DNA of 64,000 nt from Maritalea myrionectae DSM 19524 (GTDB taxonomy: Bacteria; Pseudomonadota; Alphaproteobacteria; Rhizobiales; Devosiaceae), in NCBI RefSeq assembly GCF_000423365.1, contig NZ_AUHV01000003.1:186001-250000 (forward strand), in the 5' to 3' direction. The position numbers were made by a program, and so were the translations under genes. Below, one piece after another: positions 47,896 to 58,441 of the stretch. The stretch's first letter is position 1. Every line of letters starts with the position of its first letter. The notes beneath the pieces were generated by a model, which searched no databases, was not told the DNA's origin, and saw only the letters and a program-made list of their open reading frames with translations.

Positions 47896-48782
47896 TGGGT
47901 GTTGGCCTCATCCTGATCGGTTACTGCGCGGTCTACGGGACGCACAGCGATAAAATCTTTCAAACGAAAATCTAAAATTTCAATGTCGCGAGACAGCAAT
48001 TGCTTTTCAGTATCCAATGCCACGATCTTTGCCAGTGCTTGATCGACATCTTTTTCAGGCAGCATGATGCGCAGGCCCGTATCATAGATCAAATCCCAGC
48101 GACGATCGCCAATGCGGCTCACTGCCAGCAAATCCTGCTGCAACAATTCGTATGGCTCAAGCGCTTTAATCAAGCTGGCCGCATCGTCAGCAGCACCGTC
48201 GCCAATGAACAGCGGCAATCCGTCAATGCCCCCCTGCTCCAAGCTCACCAGCTTGTCGCCTTTGGCATCAATGGCAAAGCTCACCCCATCAATGCGCCAC
48301 ACCGCAATCGGCGTTTTCTCCACCAACTCGATGTTCAAAGAATTGGGATAGATCTTGCGAATGGTCGCACTTTTTATGGAGGGCAAAGCCTCAATGCGCT
48401 GCCGCGCTGCTTCTGCATCAAAATTGACCAAGGAAATATTGCCCTGCAAACCGATCGCTTCAAAAAGCGCAGCCTCTTTGGTGAGACCATATCCAGAGAG
48501 CGACACTTCGGACACCGCAAGGCCCGCATACGCAAACAAACTGGCGGCGCGCTCTGTCACAACCGTTGCCCCATTCACCAAATGGTTGCGATTGATCATG
48601 CCGACGCCCAACACGAACACCACGATAAACAACGCCAAAAGCTGAACACCCAATCGCTTATGCAACACCCAAGTGCGTTGCCCGCGCGCCACCAACTGGT
48701 TGGTTTTGCGCAGGGCTGGCAAATAGTGCATAGGCGCTGGCAGTGCCAGCGCGCGCGATTGTGGCTTCTTTATCTCTCGCAA
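47892..48782 (-). CDS. ftsQ: Cell division protein FtsQ
   Basis: Bitopic divisome protein of 296 residues: basic cytoplasmic N-terminus, one transmembrane helix (about 49-65), then POTRA (VSEVSLSGYGLTKEAALFEAIG...) and beta domains in the periplasm. The only start with a good ribosome-binding site is the TTG at 48782 (GGAGG seven bases before), which overlaps the end of ddl by 13 nt; the first in-frame ATG (48731) lacks a site. Confidence 0.93.
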   Translation of the reverse strand: MREIKKPQSRALALPAPMHYLPALRKTNQLVARGQRTWVLHKRLGVQLLALFIVVFVLGVGMINRNHLVNGATVVTERAASLFAYAGLAVSEVSLSGYGLTKEAALFEAIGLQGNISLVNFDAEAARQRIEALPSIKSATIRKIYPNSLNIELVEKTPIAVWRIDGVSFAIDAKGDKLVSLEQGGIDGLPLFIGDGAADDAASLIKALEPYELLQQDLLAVSRIGDRRWDLIYDTGLRIMLPEKDVDQALAKIVALDTEKQLLSRDIEILDFRLKDFIAVRPVDRAVTDQDEANTQ

Positions 48783-49690
48783 GAGGCGTCCTCCAAAATC
48801 CAGCGGACCAAATCTTCAAAATCATGCCCGGCATGTGCGGCCATTTCCGGCACGAGCGAGGTGGGCGTCATACCCGGCTGCGTGTTGATTTCAAGGCAAA
48901 TCAAATCGCCCTCTTCACCACCATGCATGGATAAACGGAAGTCTGTGCGGGTCACCCCTTTGCACCCCAAACTCTCATGTGCCTTTAGCGCTAGTTTCTG
49001 CGCAGTTTGGTAAATATTCGATGAAACATCGGCAGGGAATATGTGCTTTGATCCCCCTTGTGCGTATTTGGCTTCATAATTGTAAAAGTTTAAATCCGTG
49101 ATCACCTCGGTCACGGCCAGGGCCACACCGCCCATCACAGCGCATGTCAGCTCGCGGCCAGCAATGTAACGCTCGACCATCAGCTCTTCACCGCTCTTCC
49201 AATCGGTGCGCAAGATTTCTTGCGGCGGATGTTCTGTGCCCTGCTTGACGATAAACACGCCAACGCTTGATCCGTCCGCCACAGGCTTGATCACATAGGG
49301 CGGCTCCATCTGATGCTTGCGGGCCACTTCGTCGCGCAAGGCAACGAAATGGTCCGTAACTGGAATGCCGTTGGCTTTGAAAAACACTTTCGACAAATGC
49401 TTATTCATCGCAATGGATGACGCGGAAACGCCAGAGTGGGTATAGGGAATGCCCATAATCTCCAGCAGCCCTTGCACCGTGCCATCCTCACCAAAACGAC
49501 CATGCAGCGCGTTAAAGGCCACGTCAGGTTTCAGCTCTTCGAGAACGTGGCCCAAATCACGGTCCACATCAACGCGGGACACTTGATAACCACACCGCTC
49601 CAACGCATCGGCGCAGGCTTTACCAGATGAGAGCGACACTTCGCGCTCACTGGCCCAGCCGCCCATCAAAACTGCGACATGTTTGGTCAT
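48770..49690 (-). CDS. ddl: D-alanine--D-alanine ligase
   Basis: ATP-grasp ligase making D-Ala-D-Ala for the peptidoglycan stem peptide, 306 residues (DdlB type). Marks: VLMGGWASEREVSLSSG, FNALHGRFGEDG, VIKPVADGSSVGVF, and LEINTQPGMTPTSLVPEMAAHAG. Two bases after murB, overlapping ftsQ. Confidence 0.95.
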   Translation of the reverse strand: MTKHVAVLMGGWASEREVSLSSGKACADALERCGYQVSRVDVDRDLGHVLEELKPDVAFNALHGRFGEDGTVQGLLEIMGIPYTHSGVSASSIAMNKHLSKVFFKANGIPVTDHFVALRDEVARKHQMEPPYVIKPVADGSSVGVFIVKQGTEHPPQEILRTDWKSGEELMVERYIAGRELTCAVMGGVALAVTEVITDLNFYNYEAKYAQGGSKHIFPADVSSNIYQTAQKLALKAHESLGCKGVTRTDFRLSMHGGEEGDLICLEINTQPGMTPTSLVPEMAAHAGHDFEDLVRWILEDASCER

Positions 49691-49692
49691 GC

Positions 49693-50670
49693 TTACACCT
49701 GCCCGGTGAACACATCACCATCTAGAAATTCCTTGACCTCTTGCCCGGGCACAAAGTGGCCCATGCGGCGAATTTCCCAGCGCAGTTCAATGCCAGAATT
49801 TTCCCGCACGCGATTGCGCACCGTTTCACCAAGGGTTTCGATGTCGTGCGCCGTTGCTTCCCCTAAATTGAGCAAGAAGTTGCAGTGCTTTTCCGATACT
49901 TGCGCGTCGCCAACCTTAAGGCCACGACAACCCGCCGCATCCACCAATTTCCAAGAAGAATGCCCTTCAGGGTTTTTAAAGGTTGAACCGCCGGTGCGCG
50001 CACGCGTGGGTTGCGACCCTTCGCGGGTTTCCGTGATTTCTTTCATCCGCGCTTTAATGTCGTCAGGCTCGCCTTCAAACCCTTGATAAACAGCTTGGGT
50101 GAAGACAACGCCACGCGGGCCATTATTCTTGCGATATTTATAGCCCATATCCGCATTGGTCAGCGTCACGATCTCGCCGTCTCGGTTTACACCGCGCAAC
50201 TCCACCATGCGGTCTTTGGTTTCGGTGCCATAGCACCCCGCATTCATATAAAGCGCCCCGCCAATGCCGCCGGGAATGCCGCGATAAAAGGTCAAGCCAT
50301 CAATGCCATGCTCGGCAGCGGCTGTCGCCACCTTCACATCAGGCAGGGCCGCGCCCACGCGCAATTTGTGGTCACCCAACGCTTCAACCTTGCCAAAGCC
50401 TTTGCCAGAAAGCCGCAGCACAACACCGTCCAAACCGCCATCGCGGATCAACAGGTTGGAGCCAAGCCCCATCACCGTCAGCTTGATGTCTTTGGGCAGA
50501 TTTTTCAAAAACAGCTGCAAATCGGCCTCATCTGCAGGCTGGAAATAAAGTTGTGCCGGGCCGCCGACACGAAACCAGGTAATTTCATTCAAGGGTTGGT
50601 TCGGAATCAAACGACCACGAATGTCATTCGTCCAGTCACCAAGTTGGGGCAATAAATCTGGAAAGCTCAT
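49693..50670 (-). CDS. murB: UDP-N-acetylenolpyruvoylglucosamine reductase
   Basis: FAD enzyme that forms UDP-MurNAc, 325 residues. FAD-binding domain with VMGLGSNLLIRDGGLDGVVLRL and IPGGIGGALYMNAGCYG; substrate domain with TGGSTFKNPEGHSSWKLVDAAGCRGLKVGDAQVSEKHCNFLLN. The single Ser in GGSTFKNP and the short form fit the type II enzymes. Three bases after murC. Confidence 0.95.
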   Translation of the reverse strand: MSFPDLLPQLGDWTNDIRGRLIPNQPLNEITWFRVGGPAQLYFQPADEADLQLFLKNLPKDIKLTVMGLGSNLLIRDGGLDGVVLRLSGKGFGKVEALGDHKLRVGAALPDVKVATAAAEHGIDGLTFYRGIPGGIGGALYMNAGCYGTETKDRMVELRGVNRDGEIVTLTNADMGYKYRKNNGPRGVVFTQAVYQGFEGEPDDIKARMKEITETREGSQPTRARTGGSTFKNPEGHSSWKLVDAAGCRGLKVGDAQVSEKHCNFLLNLGEATAHDIETLGETVRNRVRENSGIELRWEIRRMGHFVPGQEVKEFLDGDVFTGQV

Positions 50671-50673
50671 AAG

Positions 50674-52086
50674 TTACTTCTCACCGATATAAGTTTTGAG
50701 TTCGTCAGGCAGCGCTGCTGCCCACTGGGTGATGTTGCCTGCCCCCAGACACACCACATAATCATCCGGCTTCACGCGCTCAGAAAGCACTTTGGCCAGA
50801 TGCTCTGGTCCTTCCAAGATACGGGCATCACGATGGCCTTTCGCCCGCATCCGCTCCACAAGTGAAGCGTTGGAAACACCTTCGCGTGGCTCTTCCCCTG
50901 CCGCAAACACCGGCGCAATCAGCACGGTGTTGGCGTCGTTGAAACAACCCGCAAATTCTTCAAACAAATCATCAAGCCGCGAATAACGGTGCGGCTGCAT
51001 CACGGCGATCACATCGCCTTTGGCGGCGCTGCGTGCCGCGGTCAAAACAGAAGAAATCTCTACAGGGTGATGCGCATAATCATCGATTATGCGGACACCG
51101 TCGACAATGCCCGTCGTTGTAAATCGGCGCTTCACGCCCGAAAAATTCATCAAGCCCTTGCGGATATCTTCCGGCGACACGCCCAACCGATTGGCCACGG
51201 CAATCGCCGCTGTCGCATTCAACGCGTTGTAAATGCCCGGCATTGGCAATTCGAGCCCGTCAATCTGCGTTTCACCACCCTGAATGCGGTGCCGAATGGT
51301 CACATCGAACACGTTGTGACCGTTTTTCACCCGCACATTTTTCAGCAACACATCAGACTGTGGGTTTTGCCCATAGGTGATGACACGGCGGTCGGTGATT
51401 TCCCCCACCAGGGCCTGCACCACGGGATGATCCATACACATCACCGCAAAGCCATAAAAAGGCACATTTTCCACAAAGGTAATGAAGGCCTTTTTGACCT
51501 CTTCAAACGAGCCATAATGGTCCAAATGCTCAGGATCGACATTTGTCACCACCGCCACATCGGCAGGTAATTTGACAAAGGTGCCGTCGCTTTCGTCGGC
51601 TTCAACAACCATCCATTCGCCATCGCCCAGCCGCGCGTTGGTGCCATAGGCATTAATAATGCCGCCATTGATAACGGTCGGATCCATGCGCCCGGCCTCA
51701 AGCAAAGTGGAGACCAGCGAAGTTGTTGTGGTTTTCCCGTGCGTGCCGCCAATGGCAATGGCGTTCTTAAAGCGCATAATCTCGGCCAGCATTTCGGCTC
51801 GCCGCACAATCGGCAGGGCACGCGCCCGCGCTTCCATCAATTCTGGATTATCTTTTTGGATGGCCGACGAAATCACAACAACTGCCGCATCTTTGAGGTT
51901 TTCTGCCCGTTGGCCAATTTCAACGGCGATGCCTTTTTCCTGCAAGCGCGTCACATTCGGGTTTTGCGTCAGGTCTGAACCGCGCACTTGATAGCCCTGA
52001 TTGTGCAACACTTCTGCAATGCCGCTCATCCCGATCCCGCCAATGCCCACAAAGTGCACTGGACCTATATTTTGTGGCATCTTCAT
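50674..52086 (-). CDS. murC: UDP-N-acetylmuramate--L-alanine ligase
   Basis: Adds the first amino acid of the stem peptide, 470 residues. [18 protein letters not shown] at the N-terminus, ATP-binding [17 protein letters not shown], and [13 protein letters not shown] at 52086 follows GGAGAG; the TTG just before is less likely. It lies 12 nt after murG. Confidence 0.95.
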   Translation of the reverse strand: MKMPQNIGPVHFVGIGGIGMSGIAEVLHNQGYQVRGSDLTQNPNVTRLQEKGIAVEIGQRAENLKDAAVVVISSAIQKDNPELMEARARALPIVRRAEMLAEIMRFKNAIAIGGTHGKTTTTSLVSTLLEAGRMDPTVINGGIINAYGTNARLGDGEWMVVEADESDGTFVKLPADVAVVTNVDPEHLDHYGSFEEVKKAFITFVENVPFYGFAVMCMDHPVVQALVGEITDRRVITYGQNPQSDVLLKNVRVKNGHNVFDVTIRHRIQGGETQIDGLELPMPGIYNALNATAAIAVANRLGVSPEDIRKGLMNFSGVKRRFTTTGIVDGVRIIDDYAHHPVEISSVLTAARSAAKGDVIAVMQPHRYSRLDDLFEEFAGCFNDANTVLIAPVFAAGEEPREGVSNASLVERMRAKGHRDARILEGPEHLAKVLSERVKPDDYVVCLGAGNITQWAAALPDELKTYIGEK

Positions 52087-52098
52087 CAATGCTCTCCT

Positions 52099-53190
52099 TT
52101 ATCCCGCTTTTGCGGTCTGTTCTGTGAGATCGGCCAAGCGCTGAACCGCGTCTGGCACCCCGACTTGCTTGGCATTTGCTGCCATTTGCTGCAGCTGGGC
52201 AGGATCGGCCAATAATTCTGTAATCTTTGTGGCAAGTGAATGCGGTGAAAGTGCGGCTTGCTCCATCACCACGCCGCCGCCCACCGCTTCCATGCGCTTG
52301 GCATTGTTCAACTGGTCCTGATCGATTGAACCTGGCAATGGCACATAGATACATGGGCGCCCAATCGCGGCCATTTCCGCGACCGTCAAGGCTCCCGCCC
52401 GCGAAACCACCAAATGGCTTTTCGAGATCAATCGCGGCAAATCCTTGAAAAAGGTTGCCGCTTCTACACTCACCCGCGCCTGCGCATAGACTTCAACCAT
52501 GCGCTGCAAATCTTCATCACGACATTGCTGCACCAGCTTCAGCCGTGTGCGCAATTCCCGCGGTAGCGCCGCAATCGCCCCCGGCAAAACATCCGAAAAA
52601 ACCTGCGCCCCTTGCGATCCGCCAAAAACGGTAATGCGCACATCGTGATCCGGGCCGAGCGGTGGATAGGGCGTTTCAGCAACCTTATGCACCATGTCGC
52701 GCACAGGATTGCCGGTCAGCACAACTTTGTTGCTATAGGGCTCCGCATATTTTGTCTCATCAAACCCCAGCGCCAGCTTTTCGCAAAACCGCACCAATGC
52801 GCGATTGGCACGCCCCAGCACTGAGTTGGCCTCGTGCAATACACCGGGAATGCCCAACAATGAGGCCGCCAAAAAAGGCGGAAATGTCGGGTAGCCGCCA
52901 AATCCGACAATCGCATCGGGATCAATGCGCTTGAGCGCTTTATGCGCTTTGCGCACACCGCCAAGAATGGTGAACCCGGCTTTCAAAGCCTTGATCGGAT
53001 GGCGCAAATTTGGTGTGGCTGCGGGCACAATGATCGTCTCGACCGCTGGGAAATCCCCGCCATAATTTTTGGCGCGGGCATCAGTCATCAAATAGATCGT
53101 ATGCCCTCGGCGCAACAATTCTTCTGCCAATGCCTGAGCGGGAAACAAATGCCCCCCGGTGCCCCCGGCAACCATCACAAATTTGCTCAT
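52099..53190 (-). CDS. murG: Lipid II synthase (UDP-GlcNAc transferase) MurG
   Basis: Membrane-associated glycosyltransferase that converts lipid I to lipid II, 363 residues. GGTGGHLFPAQALAEELLRRGH (G loop), VGFGGYPTFPP, ITVFGGSQGAQVFSDVLP, and SRAGALTVAEMAAIGRPCIYVPLPGSIDQDQLNNA. It overlaps ftsW by 4 nt. Confidence 0.95.
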   Translation of the reverse strand: MSKFVMVAGGTGGHLFPAQALAEELLRRGHTIYLMTDARAKNYGGDFPAVETIIVPAATPNLRHPIKALKAGFTILGGVRKAHKALKRIDPDAIVGFGGYPTFPPFLAASLLGIPGVLHEANSVLGRANRALVRFCEKLALGFDETKYAEPYSNKVVLTGNPVRDMVHKVAETPYPPLGPDHDVRITVFGGSQGAQVFSDVLPGAIAALPRELRTRLKLVQQCRDEDLQRMVEVYAQARVSVEAATFFKDLPRLISKSHLVVSRAGALTVAEMAAIGRPCIYVPLPGSIDQDQLNNAKRMEAVGGGVVMEQAALSPHSLATKITELLADPAQLQQMAANAKQVGVPDAVQRLADLTEQTAKAG

Positions 53191-54359
53191 AGTGCTTCCT
53201 GCCGAACAGTCAGCCGCGAAATCGGCAAACCGGACGGAATGGTCTCCTGTGGTTTTCTGCGGGTTAGCCCTATCAAAAGCCCCATCCCAAAAGCAACGGC
53301 AATCATTGAGGTGCCGCCATAAGAAACAAACGGCAGCGTCATCCCTTTCGGCGGAATAAGGTTCAAATTCACCGCCAGATTAATCGCCGATTGCACGCCA
53401 AACTGAATGGCCAACGCGCTCACAGCCAACCGCGCAAACAGGTTTGTTTGCTGCTGCGCCAGCAACAAGGAACGTACCACGATAAAGGCAATCAGGCTGA
53501 CCAACACCAAGCAGAACAAAATGCCGAACTCACCCGCCGCCGCAGAGAACACAAAGTCGGCGTGGGCATCCGGCAATGAACGCTTGGCAACGCCTTCCCC
53601 CGGGCCAAGGCCAAACCAGCCCCCTTCCAGCAAAGACTGCAAAGCCTTCTCAACCTGATAATTGTCACCGGTTTCCGGGTTAAAAAAGGCATCAAACCGC
53701 CGCGTCACGTGGGGGAAAAAGAAATAGGCCCCGGTGATCGCGGCCAGTGCCAAGCCGCCCAAAAGCGAAATCAGCCACCAGCTAATGCCGGAAATAAACA
53801 AAAGCCCTGCCCATGTGAACACCACCAGCGCTGTTTGGCCAATGTCGGGCTGCAACAACAAAATGCCAACAATGATCGTCAGCAGCATAATGGTCATCGA
53901 ATGACCCGGCACATCTTGCAGCCGCATTTTTTCCGAAATCAACCACGCTGCAATCACCGCAAAGGCTGGTTTCACAAATTCAATCGGTTGAAAAGAAAAA
54001 CCACCAACCGCAATCCAGCGTTGAGACCCTTTCGCCTCATAGCCCACTAGCAAGGTGCCTGCCAGCGCTATCAACCCAAAGGCCAACACCAAAAGGGCCG
54101 CTTGCCGCGCCATGCGTGGGGTCAGGAAACTTCCCATAATCATTACAATTGTCGCCGGCAGCAAAAAGAAGATGTGGCGCACAATGAAGTGCCATTCGCT
54201 CAAACCCAAGCGGGATGCAACCGCTGGCGAGGCCGCAAAGGACATGATCACCCCCGCCCCCATCAAGGCAAAGAAAGCTGCCAGCAACGGACGATCCACC
54301 GTCCACCACCATTCAGCCAAGGGTGTTTTACGCTCTCGTGAAAACTCGCGGGAAAACAT
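53187..54359 (-). CDS. ftsW: Septal peptidoglycan glycosyltransferase FtsW
   Basis: SEDS-family polymerase of 390 residues with about ten transmembrane helices; marks include WIAVGGFSFQPIEFVKPAFAVIAAWLISE, LLLQPDIGQTALV and the C-terminal LPFVSYGGTSMIAVAFGMGLLIGLTRRK. ATG at 54359. A 114-nt AT-rich gap separates it from mraY; murD normally fills this place in related clusters. Confidence 0.94.
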   Translation of the reverse strand: MFSREFSRERKTPLAEWWWTVDRPLLAAFFALMGAGVIMSFAASPAVASRLGLSEWHFIVRHIFFLLPATIVMIMGSFLTPRMARQAALLVLAFGLIALAGTLLVGYEAKGSQRWIAVGGFSFQPIEFVKPAFAVIAAWLISEKMRLQDVPGHSMTIMLLTIIVGILLLQPDIGQTALVVFTWAGLLFISGISWWLISLLGGLALAAITGAYFFFPHVTRRFDAFFNPETGDNYQVEKALQSLLEGGWFGLGPGEGVAKRSLPDAHADFVFSAAAGEFGILFCLVLVSLIAFIVVRSLLLAQQQTNLFARLAVSALAIQFGVQSAINLAVNLNLIPPKGMTLPFVSYGGTSMIAVAFGMGLLIGLTRRKPQETIPSGLPISRLTVRQEAL

Positions 54360-54473
54360 CAAATGCCATCACCAAATCAAATCAAAAAACTTTAGGTGAA
54401 TAAAATTACACCAAAAGTGGTTACCAACTCGCAACCATTTGCCGTTTGGTAAAGAAAATGATGATGATTTTGC
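54360..54473. other. 114-nt spacer between mraY and ftsW where murD is usually found
   Basis: AT-rich, no open frame. It contains GGTGAATAAAATTACACC, an inverted repeat with a T-run beyond it on the minus strand, possibly a weak terminator of mraY or an ftsW promoter region. No trace of murD is readable. Confidence 0.6.
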
Positions 54474-55559
54474 TTAACGAAGCTTTAATGAGCTGAGGCC
54501 AACCATGGCCAAAACAAAAGCAATAATCCAAAAACGGATCACAATCTGGCTTTCTGTCCACCCCAAATGTTCGAAATGGTGGTGGATCGGTGCCATCTTG
54601 AAAATGCGTTTGCCAGTGGTCTTATAGGAAATCACCTGCACAATCACAGAGACCGTTTCCAAAACGAACAGGCCGCCAATAATGGCCAAGACGATTTCGT
54701 GCTTTGTGGCCACCGCAATCGCGCCCAACATGCCGCCCAGCGCCAGCGAACCTGTGTCGCCCATAAATATTGAAGCTGGTGGCGCGTTAAACCATAAAAA
54801 GCCCAAGCCCGCACCAATCAAAGCGCCACAGAGCACCGCCAATTCACCGGTGCCCGGCACGAAATTGATCAACAAATAGCCGGAAAAGATTTCGTTACCC
54901 ACCAAATAGGCGATCAACCCGAAGGACCCCGCCGCAATCATAACCGGCACGATGGCCAAGCCATCCAAACCGTCCGTCAAATTGACTGAATTGCCCGCAG
55001 AGACAATCACAAAGCCACCAAAAATGATGAAAAACCAGCCCAGATCGAGCATGAAATCTTTGATGAACGGGAAGGCCAGCGACGTTGAAAACGGCGCGTC
55101 ACCCAATTGGGTCACGAAAAAACAAGCCAGGCCGGAAATGGCGGCTTCCAATGCCAAGCGTTGACGCCCGCCAAAGCCAGAATTGGTGGCCTTACTGACC
55201 TTCAAATAGTCATCATAAAACCCAATGGCGCCGAAACCGACCGTTACGCCAAGCACGATCCACACATAGCCATTGGTCAAATCTGCCCACAACAAGGTCG
55301 AAGCGGTCAATGACATTAAAATCATCAACCCACCCATGGTTGGGGTGCCTTTTTTGGTGATCAAATGGCTGGCCGGTCCATCCTCCCGAATGGGCTGGCC
55401 ATGGCCTTGGCGCAGGCGCAAAGCATTGATCAATTGCGGCCCAAACAAGAACACGAAAAACAGAGCTGTAATAGTTGCGCCGCCTGTGCGAAAGGTCAGA
55501 TAGCGAAACACATTAAATGGCGCAAAAACATCGCCAAATTGCTGTAGAAAATAGAACAT
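54474..55559 (-). CDS. mraY: Phospho-N-acetylmuramoyl-pentapeptide transferase
   Basis: Integral membrane enzyme that makes lipid I, 361 residues, about ten helices. Conserved acidic and His motifs: [48 protein letters not shown] and [13 protein letters not shown]. Confidence 0.96.
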   Translation of the reverse strand: MFYFLQQFGDVFAPFNVFRYLTFRTGGATITALFFVFLFGPQLINALRLRQGHGQPIREDGPASHLITKKGTPTMGGLMILMSLTASTLLWADLTNGYVWIVLGVTVGFGAIGFYDDYLKVSKATNSGFGGRQRLALEAAISGLACFFVTQLGDAPFSTSLAFPFIKDFMLDLGWFFIIFGGFVIVSAGNSVNLTDGLDGLAIVPVMIAAGSFGLIAYLVGNEIFSGYLLINFVPGTGELAVLCGALIGAGLGFLWFNAPPASIFMGDTGSLALGGMLGAIAVATKHEIVLAIIGGLFVLETVSVIVQVISYKTTGKRIFKMAPIHHHFEHLGWTESQIVIRFWIIAFVLAMVGLSSLKLR

Positions 55560-55586
55560 GTGTAGGCTTTAACCCTTCTACTGCGC

Positions 55587-56999
55587 TTAAACTTTAACCG
55601 GCGGCCACTTCTCGCGACACGCCTGAACCAGCGCCCCCAGTCCAATCCCGTTCGACCCTTTGACCATAACTAAGTCGCCCGGTGCAAGCCAATTTGCCAA
55701 TTTTGACAAAAGCCCTTCGCGGTTTTCCGCCCAATCCACAGGCACCTGCGCATCCAATTTATCGCGTAGATGCGCCATCATCGGCCCCACCAAAAAACAT
55801 TGTGCCGGACCAAGCGTTAGAATGGGTGTTGCCAACGCGCGGTGCAGCTCAGGCGATTTTTCGCCAAGCTCAAGCATATCCCCCAGGATCACGCAAATGC
55901 GGCCCTGATGCGCTGTTTGCGCCAACGTGTCCAATGCAGCCTGCATTGACGAGGGGTTCGCATTGTAACTCTCGTCAACCAGCACAAATGTGCTGCCGTC
56001 GATGGCCATCTCAAGTACTTCGCCACGTCCCGGCGGCGCCACATAGGCACGCAACGCATCGATCAAGCTGTCCGAATTCAAGTCAAACGCGCGACCAATC
56101 AAATAGGCGCAAGCCGCATTGGGCAACGCATGCGCGCCAAGTTGCGGCACCAGCAATGTGCCTTCATTGCCGCGAAAACAAAATTTCGAGGATATTTGCC
56201 CATCGGCCAGCTTGGGCGCCCCCAAACGCAAATCGGCCCCAGGTGCAAAACCGTAAGTTGTTACCTCGTGACGCCCCAAGCCCGCCGCGCGGCCTTGCAA
56301 ATAGGGCAAATAATCATGATCAGCGCCCAAAAAGATTTGGCCGTTCGGCTCCAAACCTTCAAAAATCTCGGCCTTGGCATCAGCGATGCCGTAAAGGTCG
56401 GGGAAGTTTTCCAAATGTGCGGCCGCAATCTTGGTGATCACAGCCATATGCGGACGTACCATAGCAACCAAATGGCGGATTTCGTCCGCATGGTTCATGC
56501 CCAGCTCAAACACGCCATAGTCGGTGTCCGCCGGCATACGCGCCAGCATCAGCGGCACGCCCCAATGATTGTTGAATGATTTGATCGAATAATGGGTCTT
56601 GCCAAATTGCTCGAGCGTGATCCGAACGGCTTCTTTGGTGGACGTTTTGCCCACGCTGCCCGTGATCGCAATCACATGCCCCGACACGCGGGCTCGGGCA
56701 GCAATACCTAGCTGTTCCAGCCCCTGTAGCGCGTCATCAACAACAAGAAGGCCTTCAATCTTCGGATGCGCCTGCGCAAACTTTGCGTTGACCAAAGCCG
56801 CCCCTGCGCCCTTTTCCAACGCCTGCACAACAAAGTCGTGCCCATCGAATTGATCGCCTTTGATCGCCACGAACAAATCGTGGGCGGCAACCGTTCGACT
56901 ATCTATGGAAACGCCAAAAATTTCGCGGTCCGGTGCGAGATTGCCTAGGGGCGCCCCTGTCGCCCGGCAAATCTCATCAATGGTCCACAAACTTGCCAC
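55587..56999 (-). CDS. murF: UDP-MurNAc-tripeptide--D-Ala-D-Ala ligase
   Basis: Adds the D-Ala-D-Ala dipeptide, 470 residues. ATP-binding ITGSVGKTSTKEAV, then KSFNNHWGVPLMLARMP and DESYNANPSSMQAALD. The start codon is GTG at 56999, two bases after the murE stop; no ATG is available upstream in frame. Closely packed with murE and mraY. Confidence 0.94.
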   Translation of the reverse strand: MASLWTIDEICRATGAPLGNLAPDREIFGVSIDSRTVAAHDLFVAIKGDQFDGHDFVVQALEKGAGAALVNAKFAQAHPKIEGLLVVDDALQGLEQLGIAARARVSGHVIAITGSVGKTSTKEAVRITLEQFGKTHYSIKSFNNHWGVPLMLARMPADTDYGVFELGMNHADEIRHLVAMVRPHMAVITKIAAAHLENFPDLYGIADAKAEIFEGLEPNGQIFLGADHDYLPYLQGRAAGLGRHEVTTYGFAPGADLRLGAPKLADGQISSKFCFRGNEGTLLVPQLGAHALPNAACAYLIGRAFDLNSDSLIDALRAYVAPPGRGEVLEMAIDGSTFVLVDESYNANPSSMQAALDTLAQTAHQGRICVILGDMLELGEKSPELHRALATPILTLGPAQCFLVGPMMAHLRDKLDAQVPVDWAENREGLLSKLANWLAPGDLVMVKGSNGIGLGALVQACREKWPPVKV

Positions 57000-57001
57000 G
57001 T

Positions 57002-58441
57002 CTATCCAATAGCCTTCAAAATAACTTCATGATCTGAAAAATCGTGCTTCTCAGTGCCAATGATCTGATAATCCTCGTGGCCCTTGCCTGCCACCAACAG
57101 CACATCGCCCTCGCCCATCATCTCTAAGCCCATTTCAATGGCTTTTCGACGATCCGGCACATCTTTACATTCAGGTGCGGCCTTCATCACTTCATCGCGA
57201 ATGGCTTGCGGGTCTTCGGTACGCGGATTGTCGTCAGTCAAAATGGCCACGTCCGCATACTCTACGGCGATTTTGCCCATAGGGCCACGCTTGCCCTTGT
57301 CGCGATCGCCACCGCAACCGAACACAGCAATCAGCTTGCCGGTCACAAACGGCCGCAGACTTTCCAAAGCGGTCTTGAGGGCATCTGGCGTATGTGAATA
57401 ATCAACATATGCCGCGCCGCCCTTGTGTTCAGCCACTTTTTCTAACCGCCCTTTGGCCCCTTCAAGCTTTGACAACGATTCAAGCGCGTCATCTTTATCT
57501 ACGCCTGTGGCCACGGCCATGGCGAAGGCAACCAACGCATTGCTGACCTGAAACTTGCCAGCCATTGGCAGCAAAAACTCAACATCTTCCCCCACCAAGC
57601 GGCCCTTGACCCGTTGGGAATAACCTTCGGGTTCGACGGAAAACACTTCAAAATAAGCGCCATTTTCGCCGACGGTCAGCACGGTGCCGCCGCGCTCCAG
57701 TCCGGCCATCATAAACGGCATCGCCTCATCATCATCCATATTGATGACGCAGGTGCCGCCCTCGGTCAAAAGTTCACGGAACAAACGCAATTTTGCGTCG
57801 TGATAGGCTTCCATTGTTTCGTGATAATCCAAATGATCCCGAGACAAATTGGTGAAGCCAACAACACGAAATTTCATGCCATCCAAACGGCGCTGGTCCA
57901 ACCCGTGGCTAGACGCCTCAAGCGCGATATGGTCGACACCCTCATTTTTGAGTTTTCTCAATTCCTGATGCAATTGCATCGGCCCGGGCGTGGTCAACTC
58001 ACCTTCGATGTGTTTATCTTTGGTGGCGATGCCCAAGGTGCCGACGGAAGCGGCATTCAAATGATTGTCGATCCAAATTTGACGCAGGAAAGACACCACT
58101 GACGTTTTGCCATTGGTGCCCGTTACGGCCACGGGGTAGGCCGGCTGCGGTTCATTAACCCGACGTGCAGCGCGCGCAAAGGCAGCGCGCACATCGTTGA
58201 CCAAATAAATCGGGACGCCCGGATTATAGTCCAAGCCCCGGTCTGTAACGATGGCAACCGCGCCAAGCCGCACCACATCTTTGACAAACTCATTGCCATG
58301 CACTTTTTCACCAGGCAGGGCAAAAAAGGCATCACCTTTAGTCACATGTCGGGAATCAGAAGTAATCCCTTCAATATCAAGATCCATAAACTCCTGAGCG
58401 CTCTCAGCACCAACCAAAAGCTTTTTAATGGAAAAACTCAT
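57002..58441 (-). CDS. murE: UDP-MurNAc-L-Ala-D-Glu--meso-diaminopimelate ligase
   Basis: Adds the third residue of the stem peptide, 479 residues. ATP-binding AVTGTNGKTSVVSFLRQIW; substrate-specificity motif DNPRTEDP, whose DNPR is characteristic of meso-diaminopimelate enzymes, as expected for a Gram-negative. GKGHEDYQI near the C-terminus is also typical. It overlaps ftsI by 4 nt. Confidence 0.96.
   Translation of the reverse strand: MSFSIKKLLVGAESAQEFMDLDIEGITSDSRHVTKGDAFFALPGEKVHGNEFVKDVVRLGAVAIVTDRGLDYNPGVPIYLVNDVRAAFARAARRVNEPQPAYPVAVTGTNGKTSVVSFLRQIWIDNHLNAASVGTLGIATKDKHIEGELTTPGPMQLHQELRKLKNEGVDHIALEASSHGLDQRRLDGMKFRVVGFTNLSRDHLDYHETMEAYHDAKLRLFRELLTEGGTCVINMDDDEAMPFMMAGLERGGTVLTVGENGAYFEVFSVEPEGYSQRVKGRLVGEDVEFLLPMAGKFQVSNALVAFAMAVATGVDKDDALESLSKLEGAKGRLEKVAEHKGGAAYVDYSHTPDALKTALESLRPFVTGKLIAVFGCGGDRDKGKRGPMGKIAVEYADVAILTDDNPRTEDPQAIRDEVMKAAPECKDVPDRRKAIEMGLEMMGEGDVLLVAGKGHEDYQIIGTEKHDFSDHEVILKAIG

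Noticed and set aside
48000-49013. 337-codon open frame on the plus strand
   Set aside because: Antisense to ftsQ and ddl, both clear genes.
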